In this document: positions 8,536 through 17,098 of the stretch, piece after piece
Position numbering within the stretch: the first letter of the stretch is position 1
Layout of the letters: every line of letters begins with the position of its first letter
DNA from: an uncultured Alcaligenaceae bacterium
GTDB taxonomy: Bacteria; Pseudomonadota; Gammaproteobacteria; Burkholderiales; Burkholderiaceae_B
Assembly: GCA_937897265.1 (NCBI GenBank)
Contig: CALCPT010000046.1
Location: 1 to 20,633, forward strand
DNA: 20,633 nucleotides
Direction: 5' to 3'
Made by a program: the position numbers and the translations under genes
Notes under the pieces: generated by a model
What the model was told of the DNA's origin: nothing
Database searches by the model: none
Seen by the model: the letters and a program-made list of their open reading frames with translations, nothing else

Positions 8536-8949
8536 ATGACGACCCTCACCTATGACAAGCCACTGCCCATCATCGACGAACTGACAAAACCTTTCTGGGA
8601 TCACGCGCTTGAACACCGCCTGTCGGTGCAAGCCTGCACCCATTGCCGTCACCTACAGTTTCCGCCCAGCCCAGTCTGCCCGAAATGCCTCTCGGACGAA
8701 CAAGAGTGGCTGGTCGTTAGCGGCCAAGCCACACTCTTATCCTGGGTCAAATTTCACCGCGCCTACTGGGATGGGTTCATGCAAGACGTCCCCTACGACG
8801 CCTGCCTGGTGCAACTGAGAGAAGGCCCGATCATGGTGAGCAACTTTAGCGGCCCCACCCCGGCCAACGTGCACGTCGGTATGCCACTCAAAGTCACCTT
8901 CGAACACGTCACCCCAGAAGTCGCCCTAAGCCGCTTCACCCCAGCGTAA
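8536..8949 (+). CDS. DUF35 / Zn-ribbon OB-fold acyl-CoA-associated protein
   Basis: Small protein of 137 residues with the standard DUF35 build. An N-terminal helix (about residues 14-27, TKPFWDHALEHRL) is followed by a rubredoxin-like zinc ribbon with Cys34, Cys37, Cys48 and Cys51 (CTHC...CPKC). A C-terminal OB-fold of beta strands follows (about 60-125). In characterised systems such proteins bind to thiolase-fold partners, for example BbsA with BbsB in toluene degradation and ChsH2-DUF35 with Ltp2 in cholesterol side-chain cleavage, and are needed for their stability or CoA-substrate binding. The ATG lies three bases after the stop of the thiolase-fold gene, so co-translation is expected. 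No MaoC domain is attached. It is the last gene of the plus-strand unit; a hairpin lies 42 bases after its stop. Confidence 0.9.
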   Translation: MTTLTYDKPLPIIDELTKPFWDHALEHRLSVQACTHCRHLQFPPSPVCPKCLSDEQEWLVVSGQATLLSWVKFHRAYWDGFMQDVPYDACLVQLREGPIMVSNFSGPTPANVHVGMPLKVTFEHVTPEVALSRFTPA

Positions 8950-8990
8950 ATCACCCTAGGCAAGCCACAACCCCAAGCACTTTGAACGAT

Positions 8991-9034
8991 CCGAAGCCGC
9001 GTATTTTTTGCTCAGCAAAAAATCACCGGTTCGG
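8991..9034. terminator. Long inverted repeat, probable bidirectional terminator
   Basis: The core has perfect 10-base arms ATTTTTTGCT (9003-9012) and AGCAAAAAAT (9014-9023) around a single C. It is enclosed by a second, imperfect pair of arms: CCGAAGCCG (8991-8999) and CGGTTCGG (9027-9034). It sits between the convergent DUF35 gene (stop 8949) and the oxidoreductase gene (stop 9096). Read from either side the T-rich arm follows the outer GC-rich stem only loosely, so it is not a textbook terminator, but its position between convergent genes fits that role. The remaining intergenic sequence shows no open frame I can support. Confidence 0.5.
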
Positions 9035-9095
9035 GGCGAGCAAAGTGCGGGCGAAAGCAAAGAATCCCAGCCATCTACCCGAGCACCGAAAGCAC

Positions 9096-12000
9096 TTAAG
9101 CAGCCCGACTACCGTCCGCCCCAGCCACCGCAGCCTCAAACTCACTCAGCAACCGCGCACGAACAGTCTGTGCCCGCACTAACGCAGCCTCTTTCACATG
9201 CCCATACCCCCGAATCTCTTCAGGCACACCAGCCACTTCAACCGCCTTTTCAAGAGACACGCGCGAAAGCTTACCGAGCATCGCTGACACCGTCTCACGA
9301 TACTCGCTAATCAAGGCCCGCTCAGCCCGCCGTTCAGCCGTATAACCAAACACATCCATCCAAGTGCCACGCAAGCCTTTGAGCTTTGCCAGCACCCTGA
9401 ACGCCATCAACATTCGAGGCCCAAACTTTGCTTTCATTAAATGGCCCTTACCATCGCGCTTCGCAAACAGTGGCGGCGCCAAATGAAAGTGCACCGACCA
9501 ATCCCCTTCAAACTGCTCGTCTAGAGTACGTAAAAATTCACCGTCGGTATAGAGCCGTGCAACCTCATACTCATCTTTGTACGCCATCAACTTAAACAGA
9601 TAGCGCGCAACAACTAGGGTCAAGCGCTGCGTGCCGCAAGCCTGCATTTCCGCGTCCGATACCGCGTTCACGAACGAGACATACTCTGACGCATAGGCCT
9701 CATTTTGATACTCACGCAAAAATGCCGCTCGGTGCTCTCGTAGTTGTTCAACCTCGCTACCCGTGCGCTTAAATTCAACAACCGTTGCGCCGTGTGGCGC
9801 TGGGTTTATTGTCTGATGCCCCTCACCAAGTAAGCGAGCAACAACCTGCGGTTCGTGCGCGGCGCGACGTCCCCAATTGAAAGCTTCAAGATTCTTTTTT
9901 ATCTGCACGGCATTCAGAACAATCGCTTGCTCGAGCGAGCGATGGTGCAAGGGGATCCAACCCTGCTGATACGCAAACCCCATCAAAAGTGGATTGGCAT
10001 ACACAGCATCGCCCAGTAACTTCACTGCAATCTCAGAGGCATCCACACTTTGAATGCGACCTTCACCACAGGCTTGCTCAAGCTCTTGACGCAACTCACG
10101 TGCGGCCAATGTCCAATTGGGATTACTAATAAACGCGGCTGTCGGAGCAACATCCGCGTTTAACAGCATCCGCGTGTGCCCCGGCCGCATCCGCGTCACC
10201 GCCTCGACGCTCGAACCCACTACCAAATCAGCCCCCAAGACCAAATCGGCTTGCCCCAGTGCAATACGCGTATTTAAGATATCTGCAGCAGTCGGCGCAA
10301 TGATTGCGTGTGAAAACACGGCCCCACCCTTTTGCGCCAAACCCGCCATATCAAGTACAGAACCCGCTTTGCCTTCAAGATGAGCCGCCATTCCAAGCAA
10401 CTGACCGATCGTGACGACACCCGTTCCACCCACCCCTGCCACAAAAATACCGTATGACCCAGCGAGTGGGAGCTGTGCCGGATCTGGCAAAGACTGTGCG
10501 TGAGCGTCGCTTGTCTCGATCGGCTTTGGCCGACGCAACTGCCCACCCTCAACGGTCACCAAGCTTGGGCAAAAGCCTTTCAAACATGAATAATCTTTGT
10601 TACAGCTCGATTGATTGATCACACGCTTGCGACCAAATTCAGTTTCAAGCGGCTCAATCGATAAGCAGTTTGACTGTGTCGAACAATCACCACAGCCCTC
10701 GCACACCCTTGGATTAATCACTACACGACGTGCTGGATCTGGATAGGCCCCGCGTTTGCGCCGACGGCGTTTTTCTGTGGCGCACGTTTGATCATAAATC
10801 AGTGCGGTCACTCCAGACACTTCGCGCAACTCTTTTTGAACACGATCAAGTTCATCACGATGCACCACTGGCACATCACTGGGCAGGCCGGCCATCTGCG
10901 TATATTTTTCTGGCTCGTCGGTCACGACGATGACTCGACCGACACCCTCTGCCAGCACCTGTGCTGCCATCACCGGCACGGTGATTTGACCGTCTACAGG
11001 TTGCCCTCCGGTCATGGCGACGGCATCATTAAACAAAATCTTATAAGTGATGTTGACGTTTGCTGTCACTGCCGCGCGGATGGCCAATAGCCCTGAATGA
11101 AAATACGTGCCATCACCCAAATTGACGAACACATGATTTTCACTTGTGAACGGAGCCTGGCCAATCCAAGGTGCGCCCTCGCCACCCATCTGGGTAAAGA
11201 CATGCGTGCTGCGATCCATCCACAGCGCCATGTAGTGACAGCCAATCCCAGCCATCGCGCGCGAACCTTCGGGCACACGCGTTGATGTGTTATGTGGACA
11301 CCCAGAACAAAACCAGGGTTTGCGCTCAGCCACCACACGCGGGCGTGCCAACTCAAGTTCACGTGCTGCAATAAAAGCTAACCTAGCTTCGATCTGTGCC
11401 CGAACCTGTGGAGGTAGCTCAAGCCGTAACAAGCGAGTAGCAATCGCACGCGCCACCATGGAGGGCGAAAATTCGTAATGCGCCGGCAATAACCAAGGGC
11501 TTTGGGGCACTGCCCATTCGCCACCATCTTTATCATCAAATTTACCCACCACTCGCGGGATTTTTTTACCGCTGCCAATCCAACCAAACAACTCTTCTTT
11601 CACCTGATACTCAAGCATCTGTCGCTTTTCTTCGACAACCAAGATCTCGTCAAGGTTTTCGGCAAAGGTGAGCAAGCCAGTGGACTCAAGTGGCCATACC
11701 ATTCCTACTTTAAACAGCCGTAAACCGATTTGTTGACAGACCTCGGGGGTCAACCCTAGGTCGAGTAAGGCCTGCGTTGTGTCTAAGTAGGCTTTTCCTG
11801 AGGTGATGATGCCAAAACGTGCCTGTGCATCGGGCACGGACCAAATCTGGCGATTCAAGCCGTTCGCACGGGCAAAGGCCAGCGCCGCATACAGTTTTTG
11901 ATCAAGCAGGCGTGCCTCTTGCGCAAGCGGCGTATCGCCAAGACGGATGTTCAAGCCGCCTTCGGGCAACGCAAAGTCTTGCGGTATCGTCACGTGAACG

Positions 12001-12683
12001 CGTTCAGGATCGACGTCGACAGTGGCTGAGACCTCGACAATATCGGTTATACATTTCATCCCCACCCACAAACCTGCATAACGACTCATTGCCCAACCCA
12101 GCACCCCATAATCAAGAATTTCTTGCACGCTAGAGGGAAACAAAACAGGTATACCGCAGGCCTTTAAGATGTGATCACTCTGGTGAGGCAAGGTAGACGA
12201 CTTTGCAGAATGGTCATCGCCCGCAACCACCAACACGCCACCTCGCGGTGAGGTGCCCGCCGCATTGGCGTGTTTAAACACATCACCACAACGGTCAACG
12301 CCGGGGCCTTTGCCGTACCACAGGCCAAAGACACCATCATATTTGGCACCCTCAAACAGATTGACCTGCTGCGAACCCCACACAGAGGTCGCTGCTAAAT
12401 CCTCATTCACACCTGGCTGAAACACCACATGGTGTTGCTTGAGTCGGTCGGCGGCTTTCCAGAGGTTTTGATCCAACCCTCCGAGCGGCGAACCCCGATA
12501 GCCAGAAATAAATCCTGCGGTATTGAACCCCTCGCGCTCATCGCGCACGCGTTGATTCATCGGCAAACGTACCAGCGCGTGCACGCCACTGAGCCACGCA
12601 CGGCCTGAGGCAAGGTCGTACTTATCGTCTAACTTGACGGCGTTTAAGGCCTGCAACTGTTGATCTGAAAACGGGGCATTCAT
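9096..12683 (-). CDS. Fused indolepyruvate-type 2-oxoacid:ferredoxin oxidoreductase (IorA-IorB fusion)
   Basis: Large cytoplasmic enzyme of 1195 residues, expected to convert an aryl- or branched 2-oxoacid plus CoA to acyl-CoA, CO2 and reduced acceptor. The N-terminal pyrimidine-binding half has FISGYRGSPLGGLD (about 58-71) and GVNEDLAA with the likely catalytic Glu (about 94). WFCSGCPHN (about 457-465) opens the TPP domain, which contains GDGTYFHSG (about 523-531) and NDAVAMTGGQ (about 552-561). A cysteine cluster CEGCGDC...C (about 661-673) and three more Cys (about 694-705) fit iron-sulfur binding. The gamma-like part begins with GVGGTGVVTIGQLL (about 750-763). This architecture is the single-chain form common in proteobacteria; archaeal enzymes have separate subunits. 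The start is ATG 12683, with AAGGAG nine bases upstream; the frame extends 13 codons further without support. It converges on the thiolase-DUF35 unit, so it has its own promoter. Exact oxoacid is unknown. Confidence 0.92.
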   Translation of the reverse strand: MNAPFSDQQLQALNAVKLDDKYDLASGRAWLSGVHALVRLPMNQRVRDEREGFNTAGFISGYRGSPLGGLDQNLWKAADRLKQHHVVFQPGVNEDLAATSVWGSQQVNLFEGAKYDGVFGLWYGKGPGVDRCGDVFKHANAAGTSPRGGVLVVAGDDHSAKSSTLPHQSDHILKACGIPVLFPSSVQEILDYGVLGWAMSRYAGLWVGMKCITDIVEVSATVDVDPERVHVTIPQDFALPEGGLNIRLGDTPLAQEARLLDQKLYAALAFARANGLNRQIWSVPDAQARFGIITSGKAYLDTTQALLDLGLTPEVCQQIGLRLFKVGMVWPLESTGLLTFAENLDEILVVEEKRQMLEYQVKEELFGWIGSGKKIPRVVGKFDDKDGGEWAVPQSPWLLPAHYEFSPSMVARAIATRLLRLELPPQVRAQIEARLAFIAARELELARPRVVAERKPWFCSGCPHNTSTRVPEGSRAMAGIGCHYMALWMDRSTHVFTQMGGEGAPWIGQAPFTSENHVFVNLGDGTYFHSGLLAIRAAVTANVNITYKILFNDAVAMTGGQPVDGQITVPVMAAQVLAEGVGRVIVVTDEPEKYTQMAGLPSDVPVVHRDELDRVQKELREVSGVTALIYDQTCATEKRRRRKRGAYPDPARRVVINPRVCEGCGDCSTQSNCLSIEPLETEFGRKRVINQSSCNKDYSCLKGFCPSLVTVEGGQLRRPKPIETSDAHAQSLPDPAQLPLAGSYGIFVAGVGGTGVVTIGQLLGMAAHLEGKAGSVLDMAGLAQKGGAVFSHAIIAPTAADILNTRIALGQADLVLGADLVVGSSVEAVTRMRPGHTRMLLNADVAPTAAFISNPNWTLAARELRQELEQACGEGRIQSVDASEIAVKLLGDAVYANPLLMGFAYQQGWIPLHHRSLEQAIVLNAVQIKKNLEAFNWGRRAAHEPQVVARLLGEGHQTINPAPHGATVVEFKRTGSEVEQLREHRAAFLREYQNEAYASEYVSFVNAVSDAEMQACGTQRLTLVVARYLFKLMAYKDEYEVARLYTDGEFLRTLDEQFEGDWSVHFHLAPPLFAKRDGKGHLMKAKFGPRMLMAFRVLAKLKGLRGTWMDVFGYTAERRAERALISEYRETVSAMLGKLSRVSLEKAVEVAGVPEEIRGYGHVKEAALVRAQTVRARLLSEFEAAVAGADGSRAA

Positions 12684-12822
12684 TTGTCTCGACTCCTTGT
12701 GAGTAGTGTGGCCCGCTGCCATTGACGTCGATCGCTCTTATGAAGAAACTTAGTCAACCCCGGGCAAGTCTTTAAGGCGTGGGATACGTCTGACTCAAGT
12801 GACGGTAACTCTGTTTTAACCT

Positions 12823-12864
12823 TGTCTGAGCGCTGCGGCAAGTCCTGTCTGAGACAGGCATAAT
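12823..12864 (+). promoter_or_regulatory. Perfect 7-bp inverted repeat and TGTCTGAG direct repeat next to a -10-like box
   Basis: In the 232-base gap between the divergent oxidoreductase and mutY genes lies CCTGTCT-G-AGACAGG (12844-12858), a perfect palindrome around one base. It is directly followed by CATAAT (12859-12864), a good -10 match for a plus-strand promoter of mutY. TGTCTGAG occurs at 12823-12830 and again inside the palindrome at 12846-12853. I find no matching -35 hexamer at 16-18 bases. An operator or a small hairpin are both possible. The rest of the gap shows nothing else I can support. Confidence 0.3.
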
Positions 12865-12915
12865 GCAACGCTAGTACCCCCGAGCCTCAGAACGCTGATG
12901 TGACAGAAGAATGAT

Positions 12916-14004
12916 ATGAAAATCGCCTCTCGCTTAGTAGCGTGGCAACGCAAGCATGGTCGCCACGGCCTGCCCTGGCAAAATACGCGCGATCCCTATC
13001 GGGTTTGGCTTTCTGAAATCATGCTGCAACAAACTCAAGTGACTGCGGTGCTTGATTATTACCAACGATTTTTGAGTAAATTTCCAACGGTAAAGGCGTT
13101 AGCCCAAGCACCTGCTGACCAAGTGATGGCACAGTGGGCGGGGTTAGGCTATTACGCTCGCGCCCGCAATCTGCACGCCTGTGCCAAACAAGTGATGGAT
13201 ACCTGGAACGGAAAATTCCCACCCGACGCTGCGGGTCTGGCGACCCTACCCGGTATCGGCCCCTCGACAGCCGCTGCGATCGCCGCCTTTTGCTACGGCG
13301 AGCGCGCGGCGATACTCGACGGCAACGTGAAGCGTGTCTTGGCACGACTCTGTGCCATAGAAGGAGACCCAACTAGTCGTCCAGTTGAGTTGAAACTGTG
13401 GTCACTCGCGCGCGATCTGGTTCCGACGGCACGGGCTTGCGCGCTAGATCCCGATTTAATGTCGTCTTATACCCAAGGCTTGATGGATCTGGGTGCTACC
13501 GTGTGCACTCGCGGCCGCCCAAATTGCGAAGCGTGTCCTATTAAAAAAGACTGCCTGGCCTTATTGCAAGGACGCTGCGATGAGCTGCCCTGGCCTCGGG
13601 CACGTAAAGTCTTGCCTGAGCGCAGCACCGCAATGTTAGTTGCGTATCGAACGGGCCATGTCTTGCTCATGCAACGCCCAACAACAGGAATCTGGGGTGG
13701 ATTGTGGAGCCTGCCGGAGTGTGCGCCTGACCTTGCTCCAGCAAAGGCCTGTCAACAACTTGGCTTGGCCCTCAACACAGCGGACACACTCGCCGAATTT
13801 GTACACGTTTTTACCCACTATCGACTGACGATTCGTCCACACCTAGTGAATATTAAGCCAGACCATGCCGCACATTCTGGCGGGGCTGTACGCCCGATCA
13901 CTGAGGGCGAGTGGGTACCACTGAACAGACTTCACGAGCGGGGGCTACCCGCGCCGGTACGCAAACTGTTAGACGGATTACTCGCAGCGCGCTTACTGGC
14001 TTAA
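12916..14004 (+). CDS. mutY: A/G-specific adenine DNA glycosylase MutY
   Basis: Base-excision repair enzyme that removes adenine mispaired with 8-oxoguanine or guanine. It has 362 residues, close to the usual 350-360. The N-terminal helical domain has LPWQ and WLSEIMLQQTQV, with catalytic Glu34. The helix-hairpin-helix is LPGIGPSTAAAI (about 111-122), followed by catalytic Asp135 in LDGNVKR. The 4Fe-4S cluster ligands are Cys197, Cys204, Cys207 and Cys213 with the exact CX6CX2CX5C spacing. The C-terminal NUDIX-like domain (about 230-355) has IWGGLWSLPE and HVFTHYRL, used for 8-oxoguanine recognition. ATG 12916 matches the family N-terminus, but its ribosome site is weak (AGAAGA). Its TAA is shared in antiparallel with the rodA stop. 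It has no operon partner in the window. Confidence 0.97.
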   Translation: MKIASRLVAWQRKHGRHGLPWQNTRDPYRVWLSEIMLQQTQVTAVLDYYQRFLSKFPTVKALAQAPADQVMAQWAGLGYYARARNLHACAKQVMDTWNGKFPPDAAGLATLPGIGPSTAAAIAAFCYGERAAILDGNVKRVLARLCAIEGDPTSRPVELKLWSLARDLVPTARACALDPDLMSSYTQGLMDLGATVCTRGRPNCEACPIKKDCLALLQGRCDELPWPRARKVLPERSTAMLVAYRTGHVLLMQRPTTGIWGGLWSLPECAPDLAPAKACQQLGLALNTADTLAEFVHVFTHYRLTIRPHLVNIKPDHAAHSGGAVRPITEGEWVPLNRLHERGLPAPVRKLLDGLLAARLLA

Positions 14005-15143
14005 GCAGAGGGCTGAGGTGGGCGGTACTTACTGATACTCATTAACATCCCACAAGCGATTCCGATTGTCAGCAAAGCAGTACCGCCATAGCTCAACAAA
14101 GGCAAAGGTACGCCCACGACCGGCAAAATACCCGTGACCATTCCCACATTCACGAAGACATAAATAAACAGTACCATCGTCAACGCACCGGCGAGCAACC
14201 TCTCACCGTAATTGGGGGCACCCACTGCGATCACCAATCCTCTAAAAATCAATAATAGGTAGAGCACCAGCAGCGTCACACCACCATATAAACCAAATTC
14301 TTCAGCAAACACCGCAAAAATGAAATCAGTTGTTCGCTCAGGAATAAAGTCCAAATGGGTTTGTGTGCCATTCATGTAACCTTTACCGTACACACCACCT
14401 GAGCCGACTGCAATCATTGATTGAATTGTATGAAACCCCTTGCCAAGCGGGTCTGTACTAGGATCGAGCAAGGTGCAAATTCGATGTTTTTGGTAGTCAT
14501 GCAATACCACCCAATCAAAATCGTCGTCACACAATTGCTCTTGATTGGCATAAATCGTACCGAGGCCAACCGCACCGATCAACATCACCGGAATCAAAAA
14601 TTTGAAGGATATGCCAGCAAAATAAATCACAAAAAAACCTGCGCCAAAAACCAGGATGGCGGTACCTAAATCGGGCTGCTTCACAATCAACAAAAATGGT
14701 ATGAGCAAGAGCACTGAGGACACGCACAAATCTAAAAACTTCATCGGCCCTTCGCGGCTATGAAAATACCAAGCCAACATCAGAGGCACTGCTATTTTCA
14801 TCATTTCAGAGGGTTGGATTCGCGTGATGCCTAAATTCAACCAGCGCGTCGCTCCTTTACTGGTCTCACCCACAAACATGACGGCCAACAGCAAAATGAC
14901 ACCCAGTACATAGAACGGCACTGCAAGCTTTAAGATCCAGTGCGGCGGTGTCATGGCCACAATCCACATTGCGATAAACGCGACATAAAAATTACGCGCC
15001 TGATCTGCAAAACGAGCATCGGTGCCACCCACAGCAGACTGCATGACCAGCATCCCCACTGCGCAGAGCAATGACAAAATCAGCATTAACGGCCAATCAA
15101 TCGACGTGAAGCAACGAAATACCAATCTAAAAATAATTTTCAT
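14001..15143 (-). CDS. rodA: RodA, SEDS peptidoglycan glycosyltransferase of the elongasome
   Basis: Polytopic inner-membrane enzyme that polymerises glycan strands from lipid II during side-wall growth, working with PBP2. It has 380 residues and about ten hydrophobic segments, normal for RodA. Family blocks seen are KGATRWLNLG..RIQPSE (about 95-113), KQPDLGTA (about 155-162), the large periplasmic loop with FHTIQSMIAVGSGG and HLDFIPERTTDFIF (catalytic Asp lies in this loop region), and the C-terminal LPVVGVPLPLLSYGGT. The loop before FHTIQS contains an acidic CDDDFDW stretch, within what betaproteobacterial RodA proteins show. The ATG overlaps the mrdA stop (ATGA), so the pair is coupled. 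It is the last gene of the mre-mrd cluster, and no terminator hairpin is visible before mutY, which converges on it. Confidence 0.97.
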   Translation of the reverse strand: MKIIFRLVFRCFTSIDWPLMLILSLLCAVGMLVMQSAVGGTDARFADQARNFYVAFIAMWIVAMTPPHWILKLAVPFYVLGVILLLAVMFVGETSKGATRWLNLGITRIQPSEMMKIAVPLMLAWYFHSREGPMKFLDLCVSSVLLLIPFLLIVKQPDLGTAILVFGAGFFVIYFAGISFKFLIPVMLIGAVGLGTIYANQEQLCDDDFDWVVLHDYQKHRICTLLDPSTDPLGKGFHTIQSMIAVGSGGVYGKGYMNGTQTHLDFIPERTTDFIFAVFAEEFGLYGGVTLLVLYLLLIFRGLVIAVGAPNYGERLLAGALTMVLFIYVFVNVGMVTGILPVVGVPLPLLSYGGTALLTIGIACGMLMSISKYRPPQPSA

Positions 15144-17086
15144 GGCGCAGCCTTGGGCGTAGCGGCTACAAGAGGTGCCTGTGGCACAACCACCTCAGTT
15201 CGCCTGGCCGGTGGCGTGCCCCCTGGAGATGGCGGAGTCTTTGACTCACGCAACAACCAGGCGTCAAACACTTTGCGCACGATCGGTGCAGCGACGCTGC
15301 CGCCCCAACCAGCATTTTCTACGATCACCGCAATCGCAATCTTGGGTTGATTGACTGGGGCAAACGCCATAAACAGCGAATGATCACGCAAACGCTCATC
15401 GATCGCACTACTTTGATATTTAGCACCACGCAAACTATAAACCTGCGCGGTACCAGTTTTACCGGCTGTGGTGTAAGGCGCACCAACAAACGCCCCTGCA
15501 GCCGTACCAGACACCGTTACCTCAGCTAACGCACGCTTAATTACCTGCAGATTCTCTTTTTTTAGTGCAATTTTATGAGCTGCCTCGACTACCGTTTGTG
15601 TCTGCTCGTCAGTCCGTGGGTTTTTAATGGTGCGCACCAAATGCGGCTTCATATACACACCATCGTTTGCTAACACGGCCGTTGCCTGTGCAAGCTGCAT
15701 TAACGTGAACGAGTTATAGCCTTGTCCTACGGCAATCGAAATTGTTTCGCCCGCGTACCAACGCTGCTGATCACGATTTTTATAGGCTGCGCGCTTCCAG
15801 TCAGTCGAAGGTAAAACGCCACGCCGCTCACCTTCAATATCAATACCCGTGATTTGCCCAAATCCAAACGGTTTCATGAAGTCATGCAGATTATTGACCC
15901 CAATTTCGGGACCTAGCGAATAAAAATACGTATCAGACGACACCACCAACGCCCGATGCATATCAAGCGTGCCGAATGCCGTTGAGCCAGAATTTCTAAA
16001 ACGTTGTCCACCAAATTCAAAATAGCCAGGATCCGAAATGACCTCATTGGCCCTTCGCTTATTCATCTCAAGTGCTGCGAGTGCCACAAACGGCTTATAG
16101 GTCGAGCCAATCGGATAGGTGCCGTATACAGGACGATTAATTAAGGGGTGATCGGGCGATTCGTTCAAGAGTCGCCAACTTTCGACGTCGATACCATCAA
16201 TAAAAAGATTCGGGTCAAAGGATGGTTGTGACACAAACGCCAACACATCACCCGTTGCGGGTTCAATCGCAACTAACGCACCACGTAGATCTTTGAATGC
16301 TTCTTCGGCAATACGCTGCAAGCCCATATCTAACGACAACACTAAATTGGAGCCCGGCGTCGGATCAACACGCCTGAGGACTCGTACGGGTTTTCCACGC
16401 GATGTCACCTCAAGCTCTTCAAGGCCTGCCTTGCCATGCAAAGCTGTTTCGTAGGTTTTCTCGATGCCTTTTTTACCAATAATATCGGTACCGCGATAGT
16501 TACCGGTTTCTCCACGCTCCTCGAGCGCTGCGACGTCGTTTTCTGAAATACGGCCCACATAACCAACAACGTGCCCCGCAGATTTTCCTTGTGGATATTC
16601 GCGTACCCAACGCGCCCGCAACTGCACACCAGAAAATCGCAAAGCATTAGCCGAAAAAAAGGCGGCTTCTGTCTCGTTTAAATTATTACGCAACACGATA
16701 CTTGCGTACTTACCAGATTCAGCAGCACGTCTTTTAAAACGTCGCTGCTCGGCAGTACTGATAAATACAATCGGAGTCAACGCGGCAAAGAGCTCATCGA
16801 TGTTGCCCGCCCGCGCAGGTACCACCTCAAGCGTATAACTCAAATAATTTCGAGCAAGCACCTCTCCGTTACGGTCGACAATTTCACCTCGACGCGGCGG
16901 GATAGGCACCACGGCCAATCGATTGCTGTCAGCTCGGGCAGACAAGCCTTCATGCCGATCAACTTGTAGCACCCAAAATCGCAACGACAATAAGCCAAAA
17001 CAACACACCGCAAACAACCCCGCCACGAAGACTCGTAACGTAAAGTTGTTTTTTTGTTGTTGATCGTTTTTCTTAAAGTCGAACAT
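15140..17086 (-). CDS. mrdA: Penicillin-binding protein 2 (elongasome transpeptidase)
   Basis: Inner-membrane D,D-transpeptidase that crosslinks peptidoglycan during cell elongation and activates RodA. It has 648 residues: a short cytoplasmic tail, one membrane anchor (about 17-39), a pedestal domain with PPRRGEIVDRNGEVLA (about 63-78) and GTDIIGKKGIEKTYE (about 199-213), then the transpeptidase domain. Catalytic motifs are STYK (Ser328-Lys331), SSD (383-385, the PBP2 variant of SxN) and KTG (543-545). The last 35 residues form a proline-rich tail beyond the fold. ATG 17086 gives the normal N-terminus and lies 12 bases after the mreD stop. Product of one operon with mreBCD and rodA. Confidence 0.97.
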   Translation of the reverse strand: MFDFKKNDQQQKNNFTLRVFVAGLFAVCCFGLLSLRFWVLQVDRHEGLSARADSNRLAVVPIPPRRGEIVDRNGEVLARNYLSYTLEVVPARAGNIDELFAALTPIVFISTAEQRRFKRRAAESGKYASIVLRNNLNETEAAFFSANALRFSGVQLRARWVREYPQGKSAGHVVGYVGRISENDVAALEERGETGNYRGTDIIGKKGIEKTYETALHGKAGLEELEVTSRGKPVRVLRRVDPTPGSNLVLSLDMGLQRIAEEAFKDLRGALVAIEPATGDVLAFVSQPSFDPNLFIDGIDVESWRLLNESPDHPLINRPVYGTYPIGSTYKPFVALAALEMNKRRANEVISDPGYFEFGGQRFRNSGSTAFGTLDMHRALVVSSDTYFYSLGPEIGVNNLHDFMKPFGFGQITGIDIEGERRGVLPSTDWKRAAYKNRDQQRWYAGETISIAVGQGYNSFTLMQLAQATAVLANDGVYMKPHLVRTIKNPRTDEQTQTVVEAAHKIALKKENLQVIKRALAEVTVSGTAAGAFVGAPYTTAGKTGTAQVYSLRGAKYQSSAIDERLRDHSLFMAFAPVNQPKIAIAVIVENAGWGGSVAAPIVRKVFDAWLLRESKTPPSPGGTPPARRTEVVVPQAPLVAATPKAAP

Positions 17087-17098
17087 GTCTGTTGGGTA

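Noticed and set aside
8982..9310. Two plus-strand open frames of 66 and 100 residues after the DUF35 gene
   Set aside because: They run through the hairpin and antisense into the C-terminal part of the oxidoreductase gene; composition is Pro/Ser/His-rich shadow and there is no ribosome site.
12680..12868. 62-residue minus-strand open frame upstream of the oxidoreductase gene
   Set aside because: It overlaps the regulatory-looking gap, has no recognisable family features, and the oxidoreductase has a clear ribosome site at its own ATG.
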